Part shown: in pieces, positions 11,480 to 23,302 of the stretch
Numbering within the stretch: the stretch's first letter is position 1
How the letters are laid out: each line of letters begins with the position of its first letter
Source: Tenrec ecaudatus
Taxonomy: Eukaryota; Chordata; Mammalia; Afrosoricida; Tenrecidae
Direction of reading: 5' to 3'
Assembly (NCBI RefSeq): GCF_050624435.1
Contig: NC_134546.1
Coordinates: 10,935,001 to 10,999,000, forward strand
Length of the DNA: 64,000 nt
Position numbers and translations under genes: made by a program
The notes under the pieces: generated by a model
Told to the model about the DNA's origin: nothing
The model's input: the letters and a program-made list of their open reading frames with translations, nothing else
Database searches by the model: none

Positions 11480-12215
11480 CAATTCCAGAACACTTTCATC
11501 ACCCCAGAAAGCAACGTGTGCCATTAGCAGTCGCCCTCGCCCTTCCCCAGCTCCTTGCAAACAGAGGTCTGCTTCCTGACTCTGGCTGTTTCTGTTTGGG
11601 ACATTCCATGAAAATGAGTCACATGACACTCAGCCTTTTGTGTCTGACGTCTTTCACTCAGCATAATGTTGTCAAGGTTCATCCAGGTTATAACAGCTCT
11701 CCGTAACTCTCCATTCTGCTTTACGCCCGACTCCTGTCCCACTGTATAGCTATAATGGATTCATCAGTTAGGGTTGTTCGCACTCCGGTAATTATGAGTA
11801 ATGGTACTATGAACATTCATGTCCAAGTGGACACAAATTTTCAACTCTCAGGAATGGAATTGCTAGGTCTTAAAGTAACTGTACTTAGCTCTCTGAGGAA
11901 TTTGCCAAACTGTAATCCGAAGCAACTGCATCATTGTCCACTGGGGTGTGCAAGGGCTCCGGTGCCGCCACACTGGGTCGGCACTTGTCATCGCCCAAGC
12001 CTTCGGTCACGGCCATCCCAGTGAATGCCACGTTGCAAGCCATTGTCAGTAGTGCCCTTTGAACCTAGAGGTTTGACATTTTGATAGTATCCAATTTATC
12101 TGTGTTTTTCTTTGTTGCTTCTATCTTGGGTATAAGATCAAAGAAACCATTGCCTTATCCAGGCTTACATACACATATTTACAACTGTGCTTTCTTTCAG
12201 GAATTTTATTGTTTC
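11480..12215 (+). mobile_element. Ancient L1 3' UTR, right piece
   Basis: Continues the element interrupted at about 9412. AATTCCAGAACACTTTCATCA, then TTCACTCAGCATAATGTTGTC, then GGAATTGCTAGGTCTTA and TTTGCCAAACTGTA are in the order found in old L1M-class 3' ends. Confidence 0.8.
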
Positions 12216-12251
12216 AGCTCTTGTATTTAGGTGTGTGAGTTAATTTTTATA

Positions 12252-13749
12252 CGAGGGGGTAGCCCCCCCCCCCAAAAAAAGGGAAAACAACTCATAGTGT
12301 GCATTTTTCCCACAAGGCGAGCATTGAGCAACTCACTCTGAGTCACTGCACCCAGTGGTGTTGCCTGGGAATGTCCTTTTTGGTCACCGTGAATATTTTC
12401 GTAGAAGCAGTTTTGCTCAAACCTCATTTGTTGTGCTGGCAGATTTAAGAGAACAGCGCAAGGCTGTGAAATTTTGTTTTCTGCTCAGGGAAAAATGCCG
12501 CAGAAACTGTTGTGATGTTGAACACAGCTTATAAGGATAGCGCTATAGGAAAAACTCAAGTGTTTGAATGGTTTTCTCCTTTCAAAAAAGGTGAAATGTC
12601 GGTTGATGACAAATCTCATTGTGGACTTCCGTCAACTTCCTGAACGGACAAAAATGTCAACAAAATTTGTGCACTTGTGCTGGAAGATTGACAGCCGACC
12701 ATTAAAGAGATGGGGAAGATTTTTAATAAATCATTTTATTGGGGGCTCTTGCAGCTCTTTTAACCATCTATACATCGATTGTATCAAGCACATTTGTACA
12801 TATGTTGCCATCATTTTCAAAACATTTTCTTTCTACTTGAGCCCTTGGTAGAAGCAACTCTTATTTTCCCTGCCTCCCACCCTTGTGACCCTTGATAAAT
12901 TAAAAAGTATTGTTTTTATGTCTTAAACCATCCGCTGTCTCCCACATTTCTGTGGTGCATCCCCAGTTCAACGAATTTTAACGGAAGATTTGGAAATGAG
13001 AAGGGACGCTGCAAAATGTGTGCCTTGGGTTCTGCCTCACCAGGAAAAAGAGTGTCGAGTGGAAACATGCCTTGCTTTAAAAGAACAGCTCTGAAGTGAC
13101 CCCGACTTTTTCCCCAAGGTCATTACTGGTGATGAGGCTTGGTGCTATTCTTAAGACCCTGAGAGCAAACAGCGATCAAGCCAGTGGGAGCCGACCTCAT
13201 GACCTTGCCCCCCAAAAAAGCTCATCAAATGAAATCAAAGATCAAGTGGTGCTCATGTTTTCTTAATGTGAGGGGGACAGTGCATTTGGAGTCATCCCTC
13301 CAGGTCAGACTGTTTATCAAGCTTTCTATTTAGAGGTTCTAAAAAGATTGCCCAACAGTGGGACAAAAAAGCCCTGACTTGTGGCAGACGGGGGACTGGA
13401 TTTGCCACCATGACAATGCACCTGCTCACACAGCCATCTCAGTGCACCAGTTTTTGACAAAAACCGCATGCCTCTCTTGCCCCACACATCTGACTCACCT
13501 GACCTTGCTTGGTGTGACTTCTTTTTGTTTTTGAGAATGAACAGGGACATGACAGCCATTTGAAGATGTAGAAGAGGTGAAGAAAAAAAAGAGGGAGGTG
13601 CTGTCAGCCATCCAAACAGATGAGTTTGAAAAGTGTTTCCAAGAATGGAATCACAGATTTGACAAATATGTTAAGTGTAATAAGGTTGTTCTGTAAAAAA
13701 ATTTAAATATATAGCTTTGAAAAAATTCCGGTTGGGGAGAACCCCCCCG
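12252..13749 (+). mobile_element. Decayed mariner element with transposase relic
   Basis: The outer ends CGAGGGGGTAGCC (12252) and GAACCCCCCCG (ending 13749) are inverted. Catalytic regions of a mariner transposase are readable in different frames: VITGDEAWCY with the first Asp at about 13131, HDNAPAHTA with the second Asp at about 13412, and SPDLA-x-CDFF with the third Asp at about 13516. The spacing is close to D34D once a one-base loss is allowed for. Stops and frameshifts interrupt the frame, and an L1-type 3' end is inserted at 12724-12962. The element is dead but the family is clear. A second fragment lies at 29861-30023. Confidence 0.88.
12724..12962 (-). mobile_element. L1-type 3'-end fragment inside mariner
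   Basis: Minus-oriented short copy beginning AATAAATCATTTTATTGGGG and including ACATTTTCTTTCTACTTGAG. It interrupts the mariner frame just after the ...TIKEMGKIF-like segment. No clear flanking duplication survives. Confidence 0.75.
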
Positions 13750-16446
13750 TCAAGGTGGTGGGTCCAACTCTGGCATGTGGCTGTCCAGTTGCCCCGGCAC
13801 CTGCAGTTGAAAGACTGTTGCTTCTGCACCGCATTATCTTGCACCCTGTTGACATCAGTTGACCCCAAATGGACAGATTTTTTTTCTTTACTCTTAGCAC
13901 TATCCCATTGACCAAATTGATAAATTTCACCTAAAAAGAATATAAACTTAAAATAGGTTTTAAAAAAATAGGTCCCAATAAAATGACTTTTTAATAAGAA
14001 AAAGAAATACGTCATTTTTCACTTTGGGGGAAAAAGTCATACGACAGCTTTAGGTTTTTTTAAGTTCTCCTCAAAAGTTTTCTTTCCTAGGTCATAAGCC
14101 TAGCCAGCATCCGGGCACAGTGAGGCCAGATTACTGCATAGACTGTAAGCTTCCGTGTTTAAAGACATGCACATCACACTGCCTCCCGATAGCACCGCGG
14201 TCTTCATCCAGTGTTCACTGGATAAAAGCTGCAGCTTTCCTCTGCCTCACTCTGCGGTTCCCATGGCCGGCAGCACTCGCCAAATGGGGAAAGCCTTTCA
14301 TCTGCATTCATACCTGTTGATGTTGTCAGTAACCTTTTATAGTTATAAAAGCAATATGATATATTGTATAAAGTCAGAAAATACAAACAAAATTTTTAAA
14401 TGAAAATCCTACATTCTTACCATTCAGACTATTACTGCATTGAATCTACACTCACAGTCAGTGGGCTCCATCTGTCCATCTCAGTAAGTTTTCATCTAGT
14501 ACTGGGCTGCAGCCACCTTTCCCCAGCAAGGTGCTCCATCCCTGCCCAGTGTGCTGGCCTGCCCACACCGACGCTCAGGCCAGGCCTGTGGCTCCTGGAC
14601 GTGTTGTATGGCTCTTGCGTCCTCGGACTCAGCAGATGTCCTCTCACCCGTGTCTGTGGTTTGGGGGTTGCATTCTGTTTAGTAATGTTTGCTTGTTGAA
14701 GCTTCTGTACAGAGAGCTCCAGCCCCTGGATTTGTCTGCTTGCCTCATTCTCTCTGGTCCCTTGATTTCCTATCAATGGAAACGGTGTCTACAGGCTTGG
14801 TGCATTTGGGATCAACACTTTGGACTAGAACACCCTTTGGGCATTATGTCGTATAAGAAGACATGTAATACCTGGCTGGCCCCATTTCTAGTGACACTCA
14901 GCTGACCACTGGGGAGAGGCTGACCGTTTCGATGGCATGGTGTAGTGTCAGTTTCTACCTTGAGACAAGGGCGGGCCCGATGGTTTGGGTTATGGCTGGT
15001 ACAGATAGCCAGGCCCCTGGCAAGCACCCACCGAATGGAATAAAGCTGCCACCACGAAGGCTCAGCTGAAAGCGTAGACTTTACTGAGAGAAAAGTTTGA
15101 AAAGGTATTCCATGCTTCCAAGACATCCTGGAGCCGAGCTCAGTCTTGACCTACAAATGGTATTCGGCTGACTGAGTTGTCCACCTACTGGGAGACATTG
15201 GTTCTAAAAGTCTAATGTTAGATTGTGCAGTCCTCCTATAAAATCCTTTTTATTCTGACCTGGACTCGAAGTTACAACAGAAAAGTCTAGATATAAAATA
15301 AATGTTGCTTCCCCTTCCGACTGCCTCCTGCTCCCCATCCTAAGGGCAAAGAAGATATTTATTTGTGTGGAAGAAATAAGAGAGGGGTGGGGGTGGTGTG
15401 TGTGTGTGTGTCCCCTGTCGAGTAGATCTGCAACTATCCTGTCCCATGAAGAAAGCTGCTTAGAGTCCACGATTTACAATGGTGTGCAGTGCGTAACTGC
15501 ACAACACCAGCTCTTGCCTCAGGAGATGGAGCCTCAGGAAGGAAAAGGCAGCGGCTGGGTTACAGTCGTGTGTCAGTGTGAGCCACACAAGGCCCAGTCA
15601 CCAGCTCCGTGGGTGACGTCTGTCTGGGGCACTGGAGTCAGAGGCGGCTCACCTGCACCCCCCCGGGGTGTGGAGCTGTGCCCGTGCCCCGAGTGCCTCG
15701 GGCCTGTGTGCAGCCCCACCCGGCATGAGCTGCTCCTTTTCTGCCATCCTGTCCCTCCCCAGCACCGCCATCCCCGCTCTTCCCTGTCCTTGCATCCCGG
15801 CAGCCTGGTGAAGACCCCTGGGATGTTTTTGAGTCTTTTCTCCTGGAATTCCCCGTTGGGGTCCAGAAAACCTGAGGTTGGAACGGTTTGGGAGGCCTAA
15901 CGCCCCAGCCTTGCTTTGCTTCAGGCGAGGCAATTTTGGTCATTCCAGGGACGGGGGAAGAGGACCCAGTTAGGCAGAGTGTGGTTCGGGCCTGGCATTC
16001 TCTTTCTGCTTAGTAATGTCTTCCATTTGCGCCCGGGGAAAGGCTTCTAGCCCTCAGGGAAAATGGCAACGAGACCTGGATTCGTGTGGCTTGCGTGCCT
16101 GGCCTCCCTCCCGTGAACATTCATAAATAGGCCCTGCCTCTCTTCACCAGCAACTTCGCATCTGGAGCAGGAAGCAAGCACCAAATGTGCCGAGGCGGAG
16201 GAGATGGCAGAGAAGAAACCCCTTGGCCCCAAGGATTACTGACAGGTTGAGTAGCAGTGTAGTGGGTTTCTCGCGGGCCAGCAGTGAAACCACCAGTGGG
16301 AAATGCCAGGCTTTCTACTCCTGTGAAGGACATCACAAGGCCGGCCGTTCGGCATCAGCTCGGTCGCAGGGAGTTTGCATTTTGAACTGGAGAGATTTCT
16401 TCCCGTTGGGCCTTGACAGAGCATTTCCTTTGTCCTTTGTCACTAG
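13750..16446. other. Unassigned DNA upstream of a terminal exon
   Basis: Probably the last intron of the gene whose exon opens at 16447. A pyrimidine tract plus AG at about 14077-14091 and another at about 16135-16150 resemble acceptors, but the following frames lack coding character. A short (GT)n lies at about 15397-15410. Confidence 0.4.
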
Positions 16447-16588
16447 GAAACCTAAGCGAGAAGAGCACTTGAGCGAAGAAGCCAGCCAGGTGATCGCCAG
16501 CCTTCCGGACTTAACATTCATGCATGCCAAGGTGTTGATGTTCCCAGCCACGTTAACTCCTTCCCCAAGCTCCCAGAAGGCAGACTGA
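16447..16588 (+). CDS. Terminal coding exon of an unidentified gene
   Basis: The exon begins after a pyrimidine-rich tract and CACTAG (AG at 16445-16446), contributes one base to a split codon, then encodes 46 residues and TGA at 16586-16588. The peptide has a charged start (KPKREEH), then DLTFMHAKVLMFP, a hydrophobic segment unlike chance translation, and a Ser/Pro-rich end, SQKAD. The frame also stays open back to 16187, but that part reads as translated intron. It is followed by a long A/T-rich tail with poly(A) signals, as expected of a last exon. I do not recognise the protein. The combination of acceptor, phase, composition and 3' UTR makes a real exon more likely than chance. Upstream exons are outside or unrecognised. 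Confidence 0.6.
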
Positions 16589-16874
16589 GGGCCCAGCTGC
16601 GGGGATCGGGCAGTTCCTACGGATTCTCCTGCCCCTGTTCTAATTAAACAAAACAAAACGCACGGTCAGCTGGTTTGTGGGTAAGCCGCCCTAGAAAGGT
16701 ATACATAGTCATGTATATTTATTTACATACTGAAGTCCTAAATTTATATTAGAAAAAAGTGTAAATAATCAGGGGTGAACATTTTTGAAGATTTATTCTT
16801 TTTGTGTTGCGAGGGTGCACACATTTCCGTCTTTGTGAAATACACTGGTGGCGTCCTTCTTACAAAACTTTTGA

Positions 16875-16880
16875 AATAAA
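16875..16880 (+). terminator. Proximal poly(A) signal
   Basis: AATAAA about 290 bases after the stop codon, followed by A-rich sequence and then CTGTCTGTG. An encoded A-tract next to the signal makes its use uncertain. Confidence 0.45.
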
Positions 16881-17571
16881 AAAAAAGAAAATTAAAAACT
16901 CCACTCTCCACTGTCTGTGAAATCCCCTTCATCTTTTCAGATTGCATTGTGGGCCCTATTAATTTCTCATTGCCTCTCTTGGACTTTTTGTTATCAGTCA
17001 GTTCCAAAGTCCCTGTTTAAATTGTTTCCTTTTTAAATTTTGTGTGTTCTAGGTTCGTTTCAGGTCTGCTTTTTGTTACCACTAGGAGGGGGGGAGGTCT
17101 TCTTTAATCTCTTCAATCTGGCATATTGCTGCTGGATCTCTGACGAGGCACTTCCGTCGATCGCTCGTTGGTGGTAGGGTGCGGATCATTGTCAGAACTC
17201 GATTGGAGAGGCGTAAAGAGATTGTGTCCGTTTTCAATTTGTTTGATTTTTTTTTAATTAGTTTGATTTGGAGAAGGACCAAATTATATGAATGTCTTCC
17301 CATGAAAATTCATTGTTAACTGATTTTTTTCCTTTTGTTGTTGTTGGTCTATTGTACTACTATCTTTTGAGGATTTTGCACAGTGTAAAATGACATAATC
17401 ATAGATTGCTATGGTTTAGGCTGTATGTACAGTAAAAACTCTGGGTTTCAAGTGTTTGGGGAAATTCCTATGGAAAAAGAGAGACACGTAGAAGAACCTC
17501 TAACCAGGTTCACGTGCATGCCAAGGTCTTTTGAGATTCGAGTGTGTCAATTTCCTTTTAGCTTATACAAA

Positions 17572-17577
17572 AATAAA
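17572..17577 (+). terminator. Distal poly(A) signal
   Basis: AATAAA followed 25-40 bases later by a T/G-rich GTCTTTGTCTTTGG element, a good cleavage context. Confidence 0.5.
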
Positions 17578-17595
17578 ATAATTTAAAAGAAATGC

Positions 17596-20284
17596 AGCCT
17601 GGCGTCTTTGTCTTTGGTTACTTGAAGCAAAAAAAATGCGCCAAGTTGAATGGAAAGTTCTACCAAGTTCTAATTTCTTTCAGCCTTGAAGAAATCATTT
17701 GGTAGGCTACACACTTTGTTGAGCCCAGAGAGAATTAGAATCTGACCCATAAGAACCGAATCAAGCAGGATTTAGATGTAACATGCAAGATCACACCTAA
17801 AAGAAACTCCAGTAATCCATCACAACAATACCTTCACCAGAATATTGGCAAGGTGGTAATTAAGTAAAGACAGTGAATTGTGGTGAGCAAACCATCTGTA
17901 AAAGGACATTTTAAAATGCTGTGCTGAGCTACTGCTTCAGCAAGGAGCCAGTGGCAGGCTCTGTGAGGAAGGGCCCTGGCGCCCAGCAGCAGTCCCTCTG
18001 TGCCGCTAACTCCATGGCCCCTTCCTCGTGGCCGTTCCTGCGTGGCCTTCGGGCTGGCTGCCAGGCGGGGCTGCCTTTCGTGGAGAAGCCTTCCCCCAGA
18101 TCCATCCACACAGGCCCCTGAGCAGAAGAAGACACAGCTCAGTCACGGGAACGAACGGAAAGGAGGACCGGAGCACATTACAAAGCACAGACTGCCAGGG
18201 TAACTCGGCGTGCTTCAGAGCCCACTTTCTAGATCTGTTTTCACAAGAAGAGGCCAGCGCGTCTCTGAGCCTCGCTGACATTATGTGTAATAAGAACAGG
18301 AAGAGCACTCCTACCTTGCAGGGTCACTGTTAAATAATGGATGTAAAACACTTGTCACGTGAGTAGACTATCAATAACGGTAGCCAAAGCACGGACTCAG
18401 CAAAACCGGGGTACAGTCAGCACAAACCTGGATTCCGGGTAGACCCAAGCAGCAGGGCTAGGAGGAAGATTCTCTTAAATGGCAAATGATTATTGAAAAA
18501 CAACCAAGTGGGTCTTTGGCATGAAATTGACCCTGCTTTCATCCCTTGGAATAGATGCTTTCTCTTAGAACCACTTTCAGATCAGCCAAGTCCCCTTTTG
18601 TTTGTCTCGCTGGCTTTTGACGTTTAAAGTACATTCACATTGGATTCTCTTGAGCACCTGACGGGCACTCCTCAGACCAGATCGGGCCTTGGCCTGCACC
18701 AGAAAGCGGCAGCAGCTGGTGCAGAGAAAGACCTGCAGCTGCAAACTCCTCTTCACAGGCTGCTGCTAGGGCAGCTGCCGCTTGCTCCAAGTCAGCCAGG
18801 AGGACCCTGGGGTCATGGGGGAGGGGAAGAAACTAAGGAGTCGGAGCCCCTAAGGCCAAAGTACATACAGTGGAGATTGGTTTCGCAGTCAGCACTGGGC
18901 CTTTGGCTTCTTCAAGCCAGCTCACCGTGGCCAAGGCTAACTAGCCAGGAGGAATCTCCCCATCAACCCGAGACAGACTGAGAAGTTACGGGGGAGAAGA
19001 ACTCCCTAAGCTGAGTCACGTGTCTCTACTCTCTTCATGAGTCATTCTTTTATATAGAAACGGATTCTTCCCACTACGTGATGATTGTGTTCTTTATTTA
19101 GAACTTGTCATCGTTCGCTCCTTCGTGTTTCTTGAATCAGGATTAGGGTTGACTGAGTAACGGGATCTAAAATACCGTAGTTCGTGTCATGAGACTCATC
19201 TTTGTCACATTTTAGCTTCTTTCAAAGTGAGCTGTATCATACAATTGGATGGGTGTCCGTTTAATTGGCAGTGTTTTTCTTAGCATGGCACAAAATGATG
19301 CTATGTTTTGCATTCCCTGTCAGAATTGATGAAAAATGGTAACTGGCTTAAACAAAAGAAGCTGCTTTCTTCAGTGAAAGACCGGAAGAGTCCAGGGCTT
19401 GCCAAGTGGCTTCATCCAATCATGAGCGTTTGAAGCCCTGTCTAGGTTGGGGTTCCCCCACCCTCCACACGTGGTTCCGAACGTGTCCTGCGGGGTGAAA
19501 ATGGGCACACCCCCTTCCGGAAGGACACTTTGCACAGTGCAGACCCACTGTTGGCAGTTCTGGTCCATCGGCCAGTTCTGGTCCATCGGCCAACATTTAG
19601 TTGTAGCGCGGACGTGGCAGCACCAGAGCAGTAACGTAAGAAAGACTTGGGACTGCCTTCATTCTTGGTGGGCATCTCCAAAACCCAAGTTCTAGTCCGT
19701 AAGGAAGAAGCAGGAGGCAGAGTCTGGACAACCCCTGCTGTTCACTTCTCACCCCAGATTTGCAGTATGTCTTTCACTGAGGCCACAGAACAGACAAGAA
19801 ATGAGCCCCAGAGTCAGTCTCAGGCTGCCATGTCTCAGACCAGACCTCCTCCCTTCCTGGTGCCTTTCTGAGGGGAAGCAACGCCCCCGCGGGCAGCCGG
19901 GACCTCTGAGCACACTGGCACAAGCAGCCAGCGCCATGACAAATGGTGAGTGCTGAGTAGAAGGCGCAAAGATTAGACAAGGAGCTTGGTCTAATGGCTC
20001 TCTGCCACTAGGAGGCCGTAAATCTCAGGTCCTTCATCCGGAAAACGAGAGCCTTGATTCCATAGGATCATTACAATTAAGCAGGGGGAAACCCGAGAGA
20101 ACCATAGCATTTCAGAGCTGGATGCCCAGCTGGTCCAGCACCTTCTCAATGACTCCCAGGAGCCCCGCAGAAGCCTTTCAGGAGGCCGGGGCTCCGCCAT
20201 GAGCAAGCAAGCCCGTCGTAACCCACCACACTTCCAGATTGCCAGGGTGGGAGGTGGTTGCCCAAGAGGTCACGTTCTGGAGCA
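17596..20284. other. Intergenic DNA with one MIR
   Basis: A MIR SINE relic lies at about 18255-18360 in minus orientation (CTCTGAGCCTCGCTGA, then ACTGTTAAATAATGGATGTAAA). A perfect 18-bp tandem doublet is at 19555-19590. The open frames here, up to 113 codons at 18640-18981, show no domains. Confidence 0.5.
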
Positions 20285-21270
20285 AGGCAACTCATTAGCA
20301 CGCTCGGCTGCTGACGGAAGGGTTGCGTTTTCAATCCAGTGCCTCAGAAGGAAAGTCGCCTTCTGAGAATCAGCCTGTGGAGCCCAATTCCCGTGCGTTG
20401 CAATGAGTTGTTTTTTTGTCTGTTTATTTTAATCATTTTATTGGGGACTCGTACAACTCTTACCACAATCCACACATCCATCCATTGTGTCAGTCACATT
20501 TGTACATTTGTTGCCATCATCATTCTCAAAACATTTGCTTTCTACTTGAGGCCTTGGTATCAGCTCCTCATTTTCCCCATCCCTCCCTGCTACCCTACCC
20601 TCCCTCATGAACCCTTGCTAATTTATAAATTATTTTTTCTCATATCTTGCCCTGTCCGACATCTCCCTTCACCACTTTTCTATTGTCCATCCCCCAGGGA
20701 GGAGGTTGTATGTAGATTTGTGTCATCGCTTCCCCCTTTCCAACCCACCCTCCCTTCATCCTCCCAGTATCGCCACTCTCACCACTAGTACTGAAGGGAT
20801 CATCTGTCCTGAACTCCCTGTGTTTCCAGTTCCTATCTATACCAGTGTACAGCCTCTGGTCTAGCCAGATTTGTAAGGTAGAATTGGGATCATGATAGTG
20901 GGGTTGGGGGAGGGGGAAGGAAGCATTTAGGAACTAGAGGAAAGTTGTATGTTTTATTGTTGATACCCTGCACCCTGACTGGCTCATGTCCTCCCCAAGA
21001 ACCTTCTGTAAGGGGATGTCCAGTTTCCTACAGATGGGCTTTGGGTCCACAATCTGTACTATTCCTCATTCACAATGATAGGACATTTTGTTCTTTGATG
21101 CCTGATACCTGATCCTTTCGACACCTCGTGATCACACAGGCTGGTGTGCTTCTTCCACGTGGGCTCTGTTCCTTCTGAGTTAAATGGCCGCTTTTTTTTT
21201 ACCTTCAAGCCTTTAAGAGCCCAGGCACTATATCTTTTTGTTGACTCAATGACAACTGTGTATTTGTTTG
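20285..21270 (+). repeat. Afrotherian SINE split by an L1-type insertion
   Basis: The left part at 20285-20404 ends GTGCGTTGCAATGAG. The right part TTGACTCAATGACAACTG resumes at about 21242. An L1-type 3' end sits between. Confidence 0.6.
20405..21240 (-). mobile_element. Tenrec L1-type 3'-end element
   Basis: Nearly the same extent as the copy at 9850-10753. It has the TTTTAATCATTTTATTGGGG tail at the left, then GATCATGATAGTGGGG, then TGGTGTGCTTCTTCCACGTG, ending at CAGGCACTATATC. Inserted into the preceding SINE. Confidence 0.85.
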
Positions 21271-22408
21271 TGGGGGCAGGCGGGGTGGTTACCGAATGTG
21301 GAAAACGGACGATAGCCGGGGAAACAGAAGGCTTGATAAGGAAACTGACCTGCCCGAGGTGACACAGCTATAACCATAGGCAGATACAGAACCTGGTGTT
21401 GCCCATACTTTGCCTTTTTGCTCGTTTGCCCTCCCCTGAGTCCCATCTTTGGAGGGGTGGCCCGTCCAGCCTGGGCCTGAGCATCTGCAGGGACTCCGTG
21501 TGGGCTCTGGATCTCACAGGCCACCCCCTGTGAGCTCCCAGCCAGCATGCGCCTTGTTGGGGGAGGAGATGCCGGTGGCTCGGCCTTCCACTGAGCGGTG
21601 GCTGGTTCCCCCTTAGCTCCTATTGGTCCAAGTTGTCCCCTCGCAAGCAGCATGGGATAAGCCTAACTCCTCTCCAGAAGTACCTGACCGGGTCTCATGG
21701 TCTCTCAATCCCCAACTTCCAGCAGGTCTCTGTGATCACATGATGTCCCAGGCATTCTACATGCACATCCTTTTTCTCTGGATATCATTGCCATTTGCCA
21801 AACGCCATGTTAGAAATGTCCTCCCAAATGGCACCCAGTGGAACCAGATGTTGCCTCGTCATGGGCATAGGACTCAAACTTCCTCTATTTCAGACGCGCC
21901 TCCACCCCCATCCACCACCACCCACCCCACGCCGCCTCCAGCATTTGTAAGCCTGGCCTCAAATTGTCATTCTCTTTCATGGCGAAGGGGCTACCTCTCA
22001 CTCACTAGGTGTCAGGTTTTCCTCCACACTGCCATCAAGCGAGAGTTCTCTGTCAAGTTTGTGTGTGGTGTGTGACCGAACAGCAAGGTTTTGCTCCTAT
22101 CCTGGTACAACTTGGATTTGTCTTAGACCATAGTTTCATCCTGTCTGAACTGAACCTTCCAGCATGCGGGGCCAGGCTCTCCCTCCTTCGGTCTTGCTGT
22201 CACAGTGACCAACATCCCCCTGGTCCATGTCACCCACACAGTGATGACCAGTACCGTGTCAGCAGCTTGACTCCCACTGGGCCCCCAATACCCTGGAAAT
22301 GGCTCTTCAGCCCACAGTGGCACCCACAGCATTTTCTGAGCCTCCCGAAGCCCCTGCGTCCCCTTGAGAATATCCATGACCGAATTCTCCAAAAGACACA
22401 TCCAGAAA
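21271..22408. other. Intergenic DNA with a MIR relic
   Basis: About 21290-21420 (GGAAACTGACCTGCCCGAGG, then GACACAGCTATAACC) is a plus-oriented MIR. Overlapping open frames downstream at 21623-22524 have no recognisable domain. Confidence 0.5.
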
Positions 22409-22582
22409 AACCAACCCACTGCCACCAAGTCAGTTCTGACCACAGGACAGAAGTGCCCTCGGGGTTTCCCAGACTGAATCCTGCAGGACCAGAGAGCGTC
22501 ATCTTCCTCCTGCTGGTGGTTTGAAACTGCTAACCTGGCTGTTAGCAGCCGGATCCTTCACTCACCGCACCGCCAGGGATCC
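22409..22582 (-). repeat. Afrotherian SINE
   Basis: Minus copy with tail CCACTGCCACCAAGTCAG, B-box region GGTGGTTTGAAACTGC and head CGCACCGCCAGGGATCC. Confidence 0.85.
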
Positions 22583-22769
22583 TTAAAAGGCCGGGAATCA
22601 AGCAGAAGATAAAATGCTGTCCTTAGGTGCCTCATCACAACCGTAGTACAAGAGAACGAAGCCCTGCCGAGTCCCGCACGCACCCTGCTCCCAATTGCTA
22701 GCTTGGAGCCCACTGGAGCAGCTGCTGTGTCCAGCTGTCTTCTCAAGGGCCCGGCTCACCGACTTTACC

Positions 22770-23245
22770 AAGCAGGATGTACTTGTCCTGTTCTAAGGCA
22801 GGGCCTCTCCAAAGGACCTGAGTCCGTCTCACCATTTTTGCTCCCAAGGAGCATTCTGGCTGTACTTCTAAGACAGAAGTGTTTGTCCTTTTGGCAGTCC
22901 ATGGTACTTGGAGTATTCTTCTCCAGCACCACGATTGAAATGCACCCATTCTCCTTCAGTCTTCTCATAGGCAGAGGAGGCAATGCAGACTACTGGGGTG
23001 TGCTGGGGGTCAGGCACTCCGTGCTCCTCAATCCTTGTTTGAAAGAGGGCTTGTGCAGCAGATGTGCCCAATGCAATGCATCCTTTGATCTCTTGACTGC
23101 TGCTCCCAGGAGCATGGATTGTAGATCCAAGTAAGACAAGAGCCTTGACAATGTCGATCTTCTCTCCGTCTGTCATGATGTTACCTATGGGTTCGCTTGT
23201 GAGGATTTTGGCTTTCCTTACGCTGAGTTGTAATCTGTCCTGAAA
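22770..23245 (-). mobile_element. BovB/RTE-like LINE fragment
   Basis: Minus-oriented. It reads VVLEKNTPSTMDCQKD in one frame and LQVPWTAKRTNTS in another, the same region as the copy at 10,900. The frames are broken. The 5' side continues through CAGTCAAGAGATCAAAGG (minus strand, about 23,085) as in the other copies. Confidence 0.85.
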
Positions 23246-23302
23246 CAGATACTAAATGGTTCTCTCTCTCGCTCTTCAACATTTTATTTATTTTTTAATT
23301 CA

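Larger units (their letters stand above)
16589..17595 (+). other. 3' UTR of the terminal exon at 16447
   Basis: A/T-rich, repeat-free sequence runs from the TGA to a distal AATAAA at 17572. It contains TGTAAATAA (16759) and TATTTATTTA (16717), which look like 3' UTR regulatory motifs. The absence of SINEs over a kilobase contrasts with the flanks and suggests constraint. Confidence 0.5.

Noticed and set aside
12564-12851. 95-codon frame as an intact mariner transposase segment
   Set aside because: The frame runs from mariner into an inserted L1-type tail, and stops and frameshifts surround it.
16047-16240. Possible penultimate exon after TTCACCAG at about 16150
   Set aside because: The acceptor-like tract is followed by frames with early stops or arginine-rich chance translation, and no donor sits in a sensible position.
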